Shown here: piece after piece, positions 18,222 through 27,293 of the stretch
Position numbering within the stretch: position 1 is the first letter of the stretch
How the letters are laid out: every line of letters begins with the position of its first letter
Assembly (NCBI RefSeq): GCF_900100485.1
Contig: NZ_FNDH01000023.1
Span: 1 to 40,428 of the forward strand
Length of the DNA stretch: 40,428 nt
Reading direction: 5' to 3'
DNA from: Nitrosomonas sp. Nm132
GTDB lineage: Bacteria > Pseudomonadota > Gammaproteobacteria > Burkholderiales > Nitrosomonadaceae
The notes under the pieces: generated by a model
Seen by the model: only the letters and a program-made list of their open reading frames with translations
What the model was told of the DNA's origin: nothing
Database searches by the model: none
Translations under genes and position numbers: made by a program

Positions 18222-19619
18222 TTACCTCCCGCCTTTACCAAAAAGAACAACACCCACAGTATCTATTAGTATGATGAGATCAAGAAATAAACTATGATTT
18301 TTTACATAATACAGATCATATTGCAGTTTCTCGATTGCATCCTCTACTGAAGAACCGTACGGATAGCGTACTTGCGCCCATCCAGTTATTCCAGGTTTAA
18401 TACTATGCCGCACATTGTAATAGGGCACCTTCTCAGTAAGCATATCGACGAAATAAGGTCTCTCAGGGCGAGGTCCCACAAAACTCATTTCTCCTTTGAG
18501 TACATTAATAATCTGAGGAAGCTCATCAATTCTCAATTTGCGGATAATCTTCCCAATCTTAGTGATGCGAGGATCGTCTGCTGCCGCCCATTGCGGCTGA
18601 CCACCTTTTTCTGCATTATTCCGCATACTGCGAAACTTAATTACCTGGAAGATCTTCCCACCCTTTCCAATTCTTTCCTGCCGATAGAAAATAGGTCTAC
18701 CGTCTTCAATTAAAATAAGAACCACTGCCAGCAACATGACTGGCAATGAAATAAGCAAGATCATTAAACTTGCGAGTAAATCAAAAATGCGCTTGACCGT
18801 AGTTCTAAAAAAGCTTTGATCAAAACCACCACCAAATACTAGCCAGCTTGGGTAAAACGAATCCATACGAATATGACCACGCTCACGCTCAAAGAAGGTA
18901 GCGATATCCGTTACCTTTATTCCATGCATCTTACATTCCAGCAATTCCTGAATGGGAAATCCCCCTCCTCGCCGCTCCTGGGTTGCAATGATTATCTCGC
19001 TAGCATCACACTGATTCACCAAAGATGCCAGTGAACCCTGTTTTGGCAATACTACCGAAACAGGCACGCGACGATCTTCCCCATAAAATGGAACAAAACC
19101 AACAATATTTAGATTACGTAAAATCGAGCTATCTTCTGCTATACTCAAAAGCTCCTCTGCTCCGCTTCCTGTTCCAAGCACTATGGCACGTGATCGAAAA
19201 ACTTCCAGACCAGGCCATCGAAAAAAGATCATTCGAGTTATAAGAATTAACAATAATGCAAGCGATATCACTATTGCCAATAGGCCACGACCTAGATATA
19301 GCTCTGGAAATAGATAAAAAATCAGCGTCATAATCGCAAAACCTATTGCTAAAGATGGCATCAAACGCCACAATGTAGATTCAATATCCAGCTTTGAATC
19401 TAGCTGATACATACCCATCGCAGCTATACATGCAATCATTACCAAAGTAAAAACAATGGCTCCCGGTAACTGAGAAAAAAGCAAATCAATGAAGGATGTC
19501 TCCAAATAATGAAAACGAATACCAACACCCAGAAAAAAAATAATCATTAGCAAGCATATCTCAATGCTAATAAGTAATACCGTAAATCTAGAAATGTAAT
19601 GGTTATAAACACGAATCAA
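18222..19619 (-). CDS. Polyprenyl glycosylphosphotransferase, XrtA/PEP-CTERM type
   Basis: Transfers a sugar-1-phosphate to undecaprenyl phosphate, the first step in building an exopolysaccharide repeat unit at the inner membrane. The 465 residues have four to five N-terminal membrane segments (1-140), a Rossmann-like middle domain (about 140-260), and a C-terminal bacterial sugar transferase domain (about 270-465). That domain has the signatures KRIFDL, KFRSMR, RKLRIDELPQ, FVGPRPERP and PGITGWAQV. It fits TIGR03013, the glycosyltransferase that accompanies exosortase A. The start is TTG: the conserved MIR..NHY N-terminus begins there and a strong GAGGAG site lies about eight bases upstream. 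prsK follows 20 bp downstream. No other polymer glycosyltransferases, Wzx/Wzy or chain-length proteins are in the window. Confidence 0.92.
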   Translation of the reverse strand: MIRVYNHYISRFTVLLISIEICLLMIIFFLGVGIRFHYLETSFIDLLFSQLPGAIVFTLVMIACIAAMGMYQLDSKLDIESTLWRLMPSLAIGFAIMTLIFYLFPELYLGRGLLAIVISLALLLILITRMIFFRWPGLEVFRSRAIVLGTGSGAEELLSIAEDSSILRNLNIVGFVPFYGEDRRVPVSVVLPKQGSLASLVNQCDASEIIIATQERRGGGFPIQELLECKMHGIKVTDIATFFERERGHIRMDSFYPSWLVFGGGFDQSFFRTTVKRIFDLLASLMILLISLPVMLLAVVLILIEDGRPIFYRQERIGKGGKIFQVIKFRSMRNNAEKGGQPQWAAADDPRITKIGKIIRKLRIDELPQIINVLKGEMSFVGPRPERPYFVDMLTEKVPYYNVRHSIKPGITGWAQVRYPYGSSVEDAIEKLQYDLYYVKNHSLFLDLIILIDTVGVVLFGKGGR

Positions 19620-19806
19620 AACACCTCTCCTCGTTAAAATTATTTAAGTAACAAAACTTCAATGTGCCTTAGCTCTCCCTAATTACCCAATATTACTTTA
19701 AATAAAAAATAGCTAATTACTGATAATATGGCTCGTTTATTGTTATTTTCTAATTTCTAACTGCACTAGTTCGAGGAAAATTACGCTGTATGAGTGACTC
19801 ACTTTA

Positions 19807-20619
19807 CTAAAGCTGCTTGCGTTTCAATAAATCCCGTATATAGCTACCAGGAATTGCATAGCTTATACCGCTTGGATTACTTAGCGCCGACTCTTTCTTT
19901 CCCTTGACAAACACCATATTCACAATACCATACACCTCCCCACTATCTGGATCATAAAGCGGACTGCCACTGCTACCAGGATAAGCTGTTCCATCAAGCT
20001 GAAATACTTCGAAGGCTGATTTCTGTAGTTGCCTGATCTTTCCAGCATCAAGCTGTTTAGTATTATGAGCAGGTAATATAATTGGGGTAATCGAAGAGAT
20101 CGTAGTTCGATGCGTTACTGGATAAAAACCAAGTATCATACCTAGCGGAAATCCCGTAAAAGCAAGCGCTTGCCCCTCACGAATCTTTTCTGCATCGCCT
20201 AGCTTTAATGCGGGTAAAGATGCTCCATTGATCCGAAACACAGCCAGATCGTGCTCTTTATCAAGGGCAGCCATTGTTGCGGTCCTAAGTTCGGGATTAT
20301 TTCCCTTGCCTGTTAATACAACCAATGATTCGTTCCTTGCTGTATCCATTGAATCTGGAACAACATGAGCATTGGTAACAATGTACCGTCCATCGTCAAC
20401 AACAAAACCAGTCCCCAGGAAATTAACGGGGGGAGAGCGCATTTTTTGGAAAGTACCTACACCCACAATCGACGGCTTAATTCGCTCTATCGTCTGCACG
20501 AGATCAGCATTACAAGACTGGGACACGAGCAACATTCCAATCCAAAAGAAAATATAACGTTTAGAAAAGAGAGAATCCCAAAAGATCTGCCATATTCTAG
20601 GGCTGAGACTAATATTCAT
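19807..20619 (-). CDS. Secreted trypsin-like serine protease
   Basis: 270 residues with an N-terminal hydrophobic export signal (about 21-35) and a chymotrypsin-fold protease domain. The triad is visible: His85 in TNAHVV, Asp124 in EHDLAV and Ser217 in GSSGSP. There is no PDZ domain, unlike DegP/DegS. It should act in the periplasm or at the envelope. The cysteine at 36 (SQSC) does not fit a good lipobox. Trypsin-like proteases are often found beside XrtA loci, and this one is upstream of and codirectional with the sugar transferase gene (187-bp gap), so a role in maturing or controlling sorted envelope proteins is plausible, but this is inference. Confidence 0.85.
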   Translation of the reverse strand: MNISLSPRIWQIFWDSLFSKRYIFFWIGMLLVSQSCNADLVQTIERIKPSIVGVGTFQKMRSPPVNFLGTGFVVDDGRYIVTNAHVVPDSMDTARNESLVVLTGKGNNPELRTATMAALDKEHDLAVFRINGASLPALKLGDAEKIREGQALAFTGFPLGMILGFYPVTHRTTISSITPIILPAHNTKQLDAGKIRQLQKSAFEVFQLDGTAYPGSSGSPLYDPDSGEVYGIVNMVFVKGKKESALSNPSGISYAIPGSYIRDLLKRKQL

Positions 20620-20746
20620 TTATATATCCACTATAACTATAGGATCACTGCCAAGATACAAATCTATTAGTCCCTATAATCCCCCAATGGAATCGAAGCA
20701 ATTCCCAGACAGTGATAGAGAGATCAATTTGTTAACAGGAATAAAT

Positions 20747-20821
20747 TGGCAGGTGGCACTGGAATCGAACCAATGACTTCTACCGTGTGAAGGTGATACT
20801 CTACCGCTGAGCTAGCCGTCT
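20747..20821 (-). tRNA. tRNA-Val (anticodon CAC), with several non-canonical pairs
   Basis: A 75-nt cloverleaf including an encoded CCA. D arm GCTC/GAGT, anticodon loop TTCACAC (CAC reads GTG), T arm ATTGG/CCAGT with TTCGATT loop. Three A-C mismatches are present: acceptor pairs 3-70 and 4-69, and anticodon-stem pair 28-42. The discriminator base is G, whereas A73 is a known identity element for valine. The conserved positions T8, GG in the D loop and TTC are intact. It may be a functional but divergent minor tRNA or a decaying copy. It sits alone between the protease gene and dapF. Confidence 0.8.
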
Positions 20822-20961
20822 TTATGTAAGCGGATTAAAACATATTACAATTATGGCGGTCAATGCACTTACTGTATAGAGTATACACAGGCCCAGACAT
20901 TTAACGCCGGGCAGAGATTAAGCCACTAGAATTAATATCACGAACAATAGATAAACACTAT

Positions 20962-21798
20962 ATGAAACTAAAGTTTACCAAAATGCATGGACTAGGTAAT
21001 GATTTCGTGGTCATTGATGGTATCAGTCAATTGATTTCACTTACTCCTGAAAACATTCGCTGGTTGGCTGATCGCCATTTTGGAGTTGGCTGCGATCAGG
21101 TGTTAATAGTTGAAAAAGCGAGCGGTAATGCAGATTTCCGTTATCGGATTTTTAATGCCAATGGTAATGAAGTAGAACAGTGCGGGAACGGTGCGCGCTG
21201 CTTTGTACGCTTTGTACATGACCAAGGCTTAACTAAAAAGAAAGAAATCTGTGTTGAAACAGCAAGCGGTTTAATCTTCCCAAGACTGGAAGCAAACGGT
21301 AAAGTGACCGTCAACATGGGCATTCCTAGATTTGAACCCGCAGATATCCCCTTTGTGGCTGAGAAACGCGCTTTGACCTATCTGCTTGACGTTGACAATA
21401 AACAAATAGAGATTAGTGTTGTTTCCATGGGTAATCCTCATGCTGTTCAAATTGTAGCCAATGTAGATGATGCGCCGATATCAACCCAAGGGATTCAGAT
21501 CGAATCACATGCACGCTTCCCACAACATGTTAATGTTGGTTACATGCAAATCATCGATCGACATCACATCCGATTACGCGTCTTTGAGCGCGATGCCGGA
21601 GAAACACTGGCCTGTGGAACAGGTGCCTGCGCTGCTGTGGTCACGGGCATTGAACGCGGTCTACTCGCATCTAAAGTCAAAGTCAGTACCCATGGCGGCG
21701 ATTTATGGATACAGTGGGAAGGAAAAGACCAATCTGTCTTGATGACTGGACCCGTGAGCACTGTTTTTGAAGGAATTATCGAATTACCATCGAACTAG
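20962..21798 (+). CDS. dapF: Diaminopimelate epimerase
   Basis: Interconverts LL- and meso-diaminopimelate, feeding lysine and peptidoglycan synthesis in the cytoplasm. The 278 residues match the family length. Both catalytic cysteines are present: Cys74 in EQCGNGARC and the second in [10 protein letters not shown] near residue 218. The N-terminus [15 protein letters not shown] is the classical start, so the ATG is secure. The gene stands alone on the plus strand between a tRNA and an ABC exporter gene. Its stop codon forms the first three bases of a 54-bp perfect palindrome, which probably folds in the 3' end of the mRNA. Confidence 0.97.
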   Translation: MKLKFTKMHGLGNDFVVIDGISQLISLTPENIRWLADRHFGVGCDQVLIVEKASGNADFRYRIFNANGNEVEQCGNGARCFVRFVHDQGLTKKKEICVETASGLIFPRLEANGKVTVNMGIPRFEPADIPFVAEKRALTYLLDVDNKQIEISVVSMGNPHAVQIVANVDDAPISTQGIQIESHARFPQHVNVGYMQIIDRHHIRLRVFERDAGETLACGTGACAAVVTGIERGLLASKVKVSTHGGDLWIQWEGKDQSVLMTGPVSTVFEGIIELPSN

Positions 21799-21849
21799 CC
21801 CAAATATTTCATAAATTGGCACGTGCCAATTTATGAAATATTTGGGCTA
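21796..21849. repeat. 54-bp perfect palindrome at the dapF stop codon
   Basis: Two 27-bp arms, exact reverse complements with no spacer, centred on ACGT at 21821-21824. The left arm begins with the dapF stop TAG and the right arm ends with CTA. As RNA it would form a very stable hairpin, probably an mRNA 3'-end or transcription-ending structure, but no T-run follows it on the plus strand (GCTAACATCGG). Its middle reads TTGGCACGTGCCAA. I checked each base of the two arms. Confidence 0.9.
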
Positions 21850-22166
21850 ACATCGGAAAATACCTTCCCAGGTAGTCTTTGATAAAAGACCAGGGAAACC
21901 GAATTACTAATACAAAATAATGACGTAAAATGTGTACGATCTGCATGCACAGGCAAGAAAATTCTCATGGCTACTCTCCGGCTGGGTTACGGCTCAAATA
22001 AATATGAAGTACGAAGCGAGGTGTCCTGGTTTCTCACCAGTATCTCATGATAAATAAAGAAGTATCGTACGTTTAAGATTACTGATATAGCTATCACACC
22101 TCCATTTACTCGCTTTACCCAAACCTCAGTCAACTTCAAAAATAGGTAAAACAAAGAAATCAGTCT
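21850..22166. other. Intergenic region between dapF palindrome and ABC exporter
   Basis: Together with the palindrome, about 370 bp without a convincing gene. It contains an imperfect hairpin at 21865-21897 (TTCCC/GGGAA outer and GTCTT/AAGAC inner stems) and a 27-codon ATG frame at 21967-22050 with no good ribosome site. That frame is probably chance, though a tiny peptide cannot be excluded. The promoter of the exporter gene should lie here; I did not find a clear one. Confidence 0.5.
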
Positions 22167-23870
22167 ATGCGCACATTACTTACCTATATTATGGTTTTCC
22201 CACGGCGCAGCGCATTCGTCTTGATTGCGTTATTATTAGCAGGGGTCGCCGAAGCACTTAGCCTGACAGCACTACTTCCGCTTCTTTCCGTAGCTGTAGG
22301 CGAGACAGATGAGTCCAGTATTGGGCGATTCATGGTTCAAACCCTACATCGCATCGGAATTGAACCTAGTATTGATATCATCTTGCTGATCATCGTTGGT
22401 GGCATGCTCATAAAAGGAGCCATTCTCCTTCTTACGAACAGACAAGTAGGGTATACCGTCGCTCATGTTGCAACTACTCTGCGCTTAAACCTCATTGAAG
22501 CATTACTTGCCAGTCGCTGGCAATATTTTCTGCGTCAACCAACTGGAGCGCTAGCTAATTCTGTTGCTACAGAAGCCTATCGTGCAGCAAACGGTTTTGA
22601 GCACAGTGTCAATGTGCTTGCTTTATCCGTCGAGGTCATCGTATATGTTATTGTTGCCGCATTCATTTCCTGGCAGGCAACCATTGGATCTCTCTTTATT
22701 GGCATTGTCTTGTTTATCATACTGCATCGCCTAGTACGTGCGACTCGTCGGGCTGGTACAAAACAGACGCACTTGCTGCGCCATTTATTGGGCTATTTAT
22801 CCGATGTACTCAGTTCGGTAAAATCCTTAAAAGCAATGGCACGGGACAATGTGGCTGATGCCATTTTACATGATCAATCCTGGCAACTAGAAAAAGCCAC
22901 TCGCAAAGAAGTCATCAGTAGGGCCGCTTTACTTGCGCTACAAGAACCCATACTCGCAACACTGACAGCAAGCGGCTTATATCTCGCTTTAGTCGTTTGG
23001 AAACTTTCCCTACCTGAAGTAATGGTTATGGTTTTCTTGCTAACCCGGATCCTTGGTCTACTCAATAAAACACAACGTCGTTATCAACAACTCACAGTTC
23101 AGGAAAGCGCGTATTGGGCACTACGAACAGCAGCAGAAGAAGCCCAGGCTGCAGCTGAAAGAGCAACTGGTACTTTACAACCCTCCCTGCAACAGGGTAT
23201 CAGCCTTCGTCATATAGCCTTTGATTATGATCGGAAGTCAATTTTCAAGGATCTCAATATTGATATTCCTGTCAAATCCTTTACAGCAGTAATCGGCTCT
23301 TCTGGGGTAGGCAAAAGCACTTTGCTTGACCTGCTATGTGGACTTGCTGAACCTAAATCTGGTGAAATTCTCATTGATGGTGTTGCATTACATAATATTG
23401 ATTTACGACAATGGCGACATCTAATCGGGTACGTATCTCAGGATACCGTACTACTCCATGACACAATACTCAATAATGTGCTCGTGGGTGCACCTGCACT
23501 GAATTCCGCCGATGCGGAACGAGCATTACAACAGGCTGGTGCGTGGGATTTTGTCAGTACTTTTCCAGACGGGTTACAAACGATCGTTGGTGAGCGAGGA
23601 GGTATGCTTTCTGGCGGGCAACGTCAGCGCATCGCGATTGCTCGAGCACTGGCGCATCAGCCCCTCCTACTGTTACTAGATGAACCAACCAGCGCACTTG
23701 ACCCGGAAAGTGAAAAAACAATTTGCGAAACGCTGCAAAAACTAACACGAGATTATACGATTATCGCGGTATCGCATCAACCTGCGGTTATTAATGCGGC
23801 TGATCGTGTTTTTATTCTTTCTAATGGGCAAGCAGAGCTATTAGCTGATGCGCAAACTAAGAATGTTTAA
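22167..23870 (+). CDS. ABC exporter half-transporter (membrane domain fused to ATPase)
   Basis: 567 residues: a six-helix membrane domain (about 15-310) followed by an ATPase domain (about 340-560). The ATPase has Walker A GSSGVGKST, Q-loop in YVSQD, signature LSGGQRQR, Walker B LLLLDEPTSALD and the switch His in SHQP, all intact. This is the MsbA/HlyB-type exporter layout; it should work as a homodimer in the inner membrane. It lacks a peptidase domain and no HlyD or TolC partner is adjacent, so the cargo (lipid, peptide or drug) is not known. It stands alone on the plus strand, convergent with cca. Confidence 0.88.
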   Translation: MRTLLTYIMVFPRRSAFVLIALLLAGVAEALSLTALLPLLSVAVGETDESSIGRFMVQTLHRIGIEPSIDIILLIIVGGMLIKGAILLLTNRQVGYTVAHVATTLRLNLIEALLASRWQYFLRQPTGALANSVATEAYRAANGFEHSVNVLALSVEVIVYVIVAAFISWQATIGSLFIGIVLFIILHRLVRATRRAGTKQTHLLRHLLGYLSDVLSSVKSLKAMARDNVADAILHDQSWQLEKATRKEVISRAALLALQEPILATLTASGLYLALVVWKLSLPEVMVMVFLLTRILGLLNKTQRRYQQLTVQESAYWALRTAAEEAQAAAERATGTLQPSLQQGISLRHIAFDYDRKSIFKDLNIDIPVKSFTAVIGSSGVGKSTLLDLLCGLAEPKSGEILIDGVALHNIDLRQWRHLIGYVSQDTVLLHDTILNNVLVGAPALNSADAERALQQAGAWDFVSTFPDGLQTIVGERGGMLSGGQRQRIAIARALAHQPLLLLLDEPTSALDPESEKTICETLQKLTRDYTIIAVSHQPAVINAADRVFILSNGQAELLADAQTKNV

Positions 23871-23940
23871 TGGATATACAACTAAACTGGGGAGCCACAG
23901 CTGATTTATCTTTGTATTGCTGAACCCCCCCTAAACCATA

Positions 23941-25194
23941 TTACCCGACCATGGTTTCCAGGTTAGATAAAACATTCGTTATTTCGTTAATACGTGCCTC
24001 GCGTACCTTAGCATTGATCAGAACGGGTAAGTCTGCAAGATTGACATCACTGCGCTTGAGTTCTGCAGCAATGGCACCTGCATCAACACTTTTAGCTGCG
24101 CTAAATGCCTTGGTTAATCGTCCAAACTGCGGATAAGACTTATCAGCATAACCCGGGCGTCCATGAAAATCACACGCACAGGCATGGAGAAACGCTTCAA
24201 AGCGATTTGGTTTGCGATATGCATCCGTTGCCTGCAGCATATCAGCAATTGTTGCTGACCGTAGCTCCTCAGCACGATGCACATCACCATGGAAACGTGC
24301 AACAAGCAGCGCTAAATCACGCTCTTCCTTAGGAATTCTGATACGTTCACACAGATCTTTTACTAATGCAACGCTGCGCATTTCATGGCCAATATGCCGC
24401 GGCCACTCGTCTGGAGGTGTTGTTCCCTTGCCAAGATCGTGAGTAAGCGTAGCAAAGCGAACAGTCAACGAATACTGACGTGTTGCTGCATAATCAATAG
24501 CCATCATGATATGTACCCCGGTATCGACCTCTGGATGAGACTGCACTGGCTGGGGAACACCGAATAGCGCATCAACCTCAGGAATGATGCGCGACAACGC
24601 ACTGCATTCACGCAGGGCATAAAACATCCGTGAGGGATGATGTTCCATCAATCCACGTGCAATTTCCTGCCATACCCGCTCTGGGACGAGTGCTTCAGTT
24701 TCTCCGTTATGCACCATTTCCCTCATCAAATCCAGCGTCTCAGGGGCAATATGAAAACCCAAGCGTGCAGTGAAGCGCGCAACACGCAGCACCCTAACGG
24801 GATCTTCGACAAAAGCCGGACTGATATGACGCAACACGCCCGCTTCAAGGTCAGCGATCCCATTAAATGGATCGATAATATTTCCATTTTGGTCCTTGGC
24901 CATTGCATTAATCGTCAGATCACGCCTAGCTAAATCTTCCTGTAATGTCACCTCAGGGGAGGCATAGACTTCGAATCCCTTGTATCCACGTGAAATTTTG
25001 CGTTCAGTGCGCGCCAAAGCATATTGTTCTTGTGTTTGAGGATGAAGGAAGACCGGAAAATCCTTACCGACAGGGCGAAAACCAAGCCGCACCATTTCTT
25101 CCGGTTTAGAGCCAACAACGACATAATCATGATCTTTGACCGGCAGTCCCAGCAATTCATCACGTACTGAACCACCTACTCGATAAATTTTCAT
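23941..25194 (-). CDS. cca: Multifunctional CCA tRNA nucleotidyltransferase with HD domain
   Basis: Adds and repairs the 3'-CCA of tRNAs. The 417-residue protein has the class II nucleotidyltransferase head at the N-terminus (GGSVRDELLG at 7-16 and the following DHD acidic pair), RRDLTINAMA near 90, and a C-terminal HD phosphohydrolase domain with THDLGKG and a following HIGHE, as in the E. coli type. The start ATG makes the canonical MKIYRVGGSVRD N-terminus. The gene lies 10 bp downstream of slt and is probably co-transcribed with it. The nearby tRNA-Val already encodes its CCA. Confidence 0.96.
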   Translation of the reverse strand: MKIYRVGGSVRDELLGLPVKDHDYVVVGSKPEEMVRLGFRPVGKDFPVFLHPQTQEQYALARTERKISRGYKGFEVYASPEVTLQEDLARRDLTINAMAKDQNGNIIDPFNGIADLEAGVLRHISPAFVEDPVRVLRVARFTARLGFHIAPETLDLMREMVHNGETEALVPERVWQEIARGLMEHHPSRMFYALRECSALSRIIPEVDALFGVPQPVQSHPEVDTGVHIMMAIDYAATRQYSLTVRFATLTHDLGKGTTPPDEWPRHIGHEMRSVALVKDLCERIRIPKEERDLALLVARFHGDVHRAEELRSATIADMLQATDAYRKPNRFEAFLHACACDFHGRPGYADKSYPQFGRLTKAFSAAKSVDAGAIAAELKRSDVNLADLPVLINAKVREARINEITNVLSNLETMVG

Positions 25195-25204
25195 GAAAAA
25201 ATAA

Positions 25205-27118
25205 TTACTGCTTTGGGGAAACGGTCCCTAGGCGTTGCGTTAATGTAAGCTTATGCGGGTGACCAAAATTATTCGCATAATATATCGAATTGTTCAACAC
25301 TACTTTGACATAATCACGCGTTTCATTGAAAGGAATAGTTTCCGCATAAATAGCCCCTTCTAGCGGCCTTATATCATCTCGCCACTGTTTTGCCCTGCCC
25401 GGCCCAGCGTTATAGGCAGCTGCAGCTAATAGCGGCTGATTATCAAATAAAGTCAATACATGCTTTAAATAATAAACCCCTAATCGGAGATTGGTATTAA
25501 TATCGGTAACGAGATGATTGTGAAAATTCTGCATACCCAATTTTTCTGCAACCCATTTTGCAGTAGCGGGCATTAATTGCATTAAGCCCATGGCGCCAGC
25601 ACTCGATTTAATATCAGCAATAAAGCGGCTTTCCTGGCGGATCAATCCATACACAAATGCTTCATCGAGCTCATGATATCTCAATACTTCCCGCATCTGG
25701 TCACGGTATGGCGCCAGATAGCGCAAATTGAAATTATGTTGTGATACCGTTTGGATAGCCGTATTGATCGCTCGATCATATAAACCATGGCGATAGGCCA
25801 CCTCTGCTGCAGCCAACAATTGCGCATCACTAAATTTACGCATTGTCCAAACCCATTCACGATTCGCCTCCACACGCAGATTAAGCTGGTACAGGGTAAG
25901 TGCCCGCTGAATTCCTGGCACTTGCTGCATCGTTCTGATTTCATCCAAACTGGATTGATAGTTGGCAGCTGGAACACTCAGCATAACTCCCAACTCTTCT
26001 TTTGCCATCTGTCCATAATAGCTGTGCTCGTGACTCAGCGGTGCAAGAATTTCATTAGCCGCGGCTAGCTCGCCTTTTGTTTTTAACGCTCGCGCCTTCC
26101 AGTAGCGCCATACGTCAGCTTGCTGCATCGCAGCCGACATGCTATCTATACATTGCAAAACGAGATCCCATTTTCCCTCTCGAAGTGCAATTCGTGCTTT
26201 CCAGGTAAGTTTAGCTTCGGTAAGTGGATAGGCCTGTTTGCTATTTGCAGCCTCTAGAAACCAGCCAAGCGCCCGAGAATCTTGTTTAAGGGCTGCCCGA
26301 TACGCCAGACTACTCATAAAGTAGGACTGATCATATTCTGAGAACTGTTTGCGTATTTTATGCCAGCGGGCATAAGCCTGATTGATCCCGCTGCGCAGTA
26401 GCTGCGATAAAGCGAACATTGCAATCTCACGATCATGCCGAGATCTAAAGTCATTCTGGTATTTCTCCAGATAACGTTGCGGATCCTTTGCAGCCTCTTT
26501 GAGCTTCTGCGCATTAAGCGTTTGGTTGGCTGGCAAATAGCGACTAACATGCAGTGCTACACTTGCGTTCCCTGCCTCAAGCGCGAGTCTAATTCGAGAC
26601 CAGATATCTTCCGTCGATATTCGTCCCGTCGTAACCAGTATATTGAATACTGGAGTACAACTATCAGCCATATCACGCTCAGTAAACCAAAGTAATCGCG
26701 CTTCATTCGGCGTTTCTCTATCTCCCGCAGCCAGGCGCTGCTGCAGGGAATAACATATGAGTCCCTCATCTTTATTGCTCAACTTTGGATATTCTTCGGC
26801 AAACAACGCCCATTGCTGCTTTCTTCCAAGAATTCTTAACCAGTCCCCTCGCAACTTATCTGCAACAAGACTCTCCTGGCGGCGCGCGAGAAATTCCCTA
26901 ATTGTGCCGATATCAATCGTTTCCAGATATAAACGCAATTGATAATATTCAGCATACGGTGCAAGCACATGATTTTGCAGATGCTTGGCGTAAAATGCCA
27001 CGCGTGCAGCATCCCCCACCCTGAATGCCTCCCGCATCGCCAAAAAATCTTCCCCTTGACCGGCTGCAAGCGATTTCATGTAACAGATCAGGAATAAACC
27101 AATTAAAAATTTTCTCAT
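25205..27118 (-). CDS. slt: Soluble lytic murein transglycosylase
   Basis: Cleaves peptidoglycan glycan strands in the periplasm, leaving 1,6-anhydro-muropeptides. From the ATG at 27118 the protein is 637 residues: signal peptide (MRKFLIGLFLICYMKSLAAG), a long superhelical alpha-domain (about 20-470) and the C-terminal SLT catalytic domain with the glutamate in RQESRF (about residue 496), followed by GLMQLMPATA and AAYNAGPG motifs. I prefer 27118 to the longer TTG frame from 27154 because it places the signal peptide at the N-terminus, although its ribosome site is weak. The cca gene follows after 10 bp. Family assignment is certain. Confidence 0.94.
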   Translation of the reverse strand: MRKFLIGLFLICYMKSLAAGQGEDFLAMREAFRVGDAARVAFYAKHLQNHVLAPYAEYYQLRLYLETIDIGTIREFLARRQESLVADKLRGDWLRILGRKQQWALFAEEYPKLSNKDEGLICYSLQQRLAAGDRETPNEARLLWFTERDMADSCTPVFNILVTTGRISTEDIWSRIRLALEAGNASVALHVSRYLPANQTLNAQKLKEAAKDPQRYLEKYQNDFRSRHDREIAMFALSQLLRSGINQAYARWHKIRKQFSEYDQSYFMSSLAYRAALKQDSRALGWFLEAANSKQAYPLTEAKLTWKARIALREGKWDLVLQCIDSMSAAMQQADVWRYWKARALKTKGELAAANEILAPLSHEHSYYGQMAKEELGVMLSVPAANYQSSLDEIRTMQQVPGIQRALTLYQLNLRVEANREWVWTMRKFSDAQLLAAAEVAYRHGLYDRAINTAIQTVSQHNFNLRYLAPYRDQMREVLRYHELDEAFVYGLIRQESRFIADIKSSAGAMGLMQLMPATAKWVAEKLGMQNFHNHLVTDINTNLRLGVYYLKHVLTLFDNQPLLAAAAYNAGPGRAKQWRDDIRPLEGAIYAETIPFNETRDYVKVVLNNSIYYANNFGHPHKLTLTQRLGTVSPKQ

Positions 27119-27200
27119 GCCAGAATTATTAGCTTTTGAATTCAAAATACGCAAGAGTAAGAATCATTCGAAATCACAGACTCTTATCGGTTAAATCTAG

Positions 27201-27229
27201 GTTATCGCGACACCTCGTTGCGATAACCC
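27201..27229 (-). terminator. Hairpin downstream of gdhA, possible terminator
   Basis: A 9-bp perfect stem (GGTTATCGC / GCGATAACC), extendable to 12 pairs with one G-T pair, closes a 5-base loop. It lies about 65 bp after the gdhA stop and about 80 bp before the slt start, in the direction of both genes. Only a short T-containing tract (TAGATTT) follows on the minus strand, so it could be a weak terminator, an attenuator, or an RNA-stabilising structure. Confidence 0.5.
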
Positions 27230-27293
27230 ATCAACTAGAAGCAACAAAGCTTTATTATTACTAGAATGATCAAGTTATTAGTCTCTCAATTCC

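Noticed and set aside
19620..19806. GTGCC in the gap before the sugar transferase gene as a possible sigma-54 -24 element
   Set aside because: The reverse complement has GGCACA but no TTGC at the -12 distance.
21967..22050. 27-codon frame between dapF and the ABC exporter
   Set aside because: Too short and without a convincing ribosome site; probably chance.
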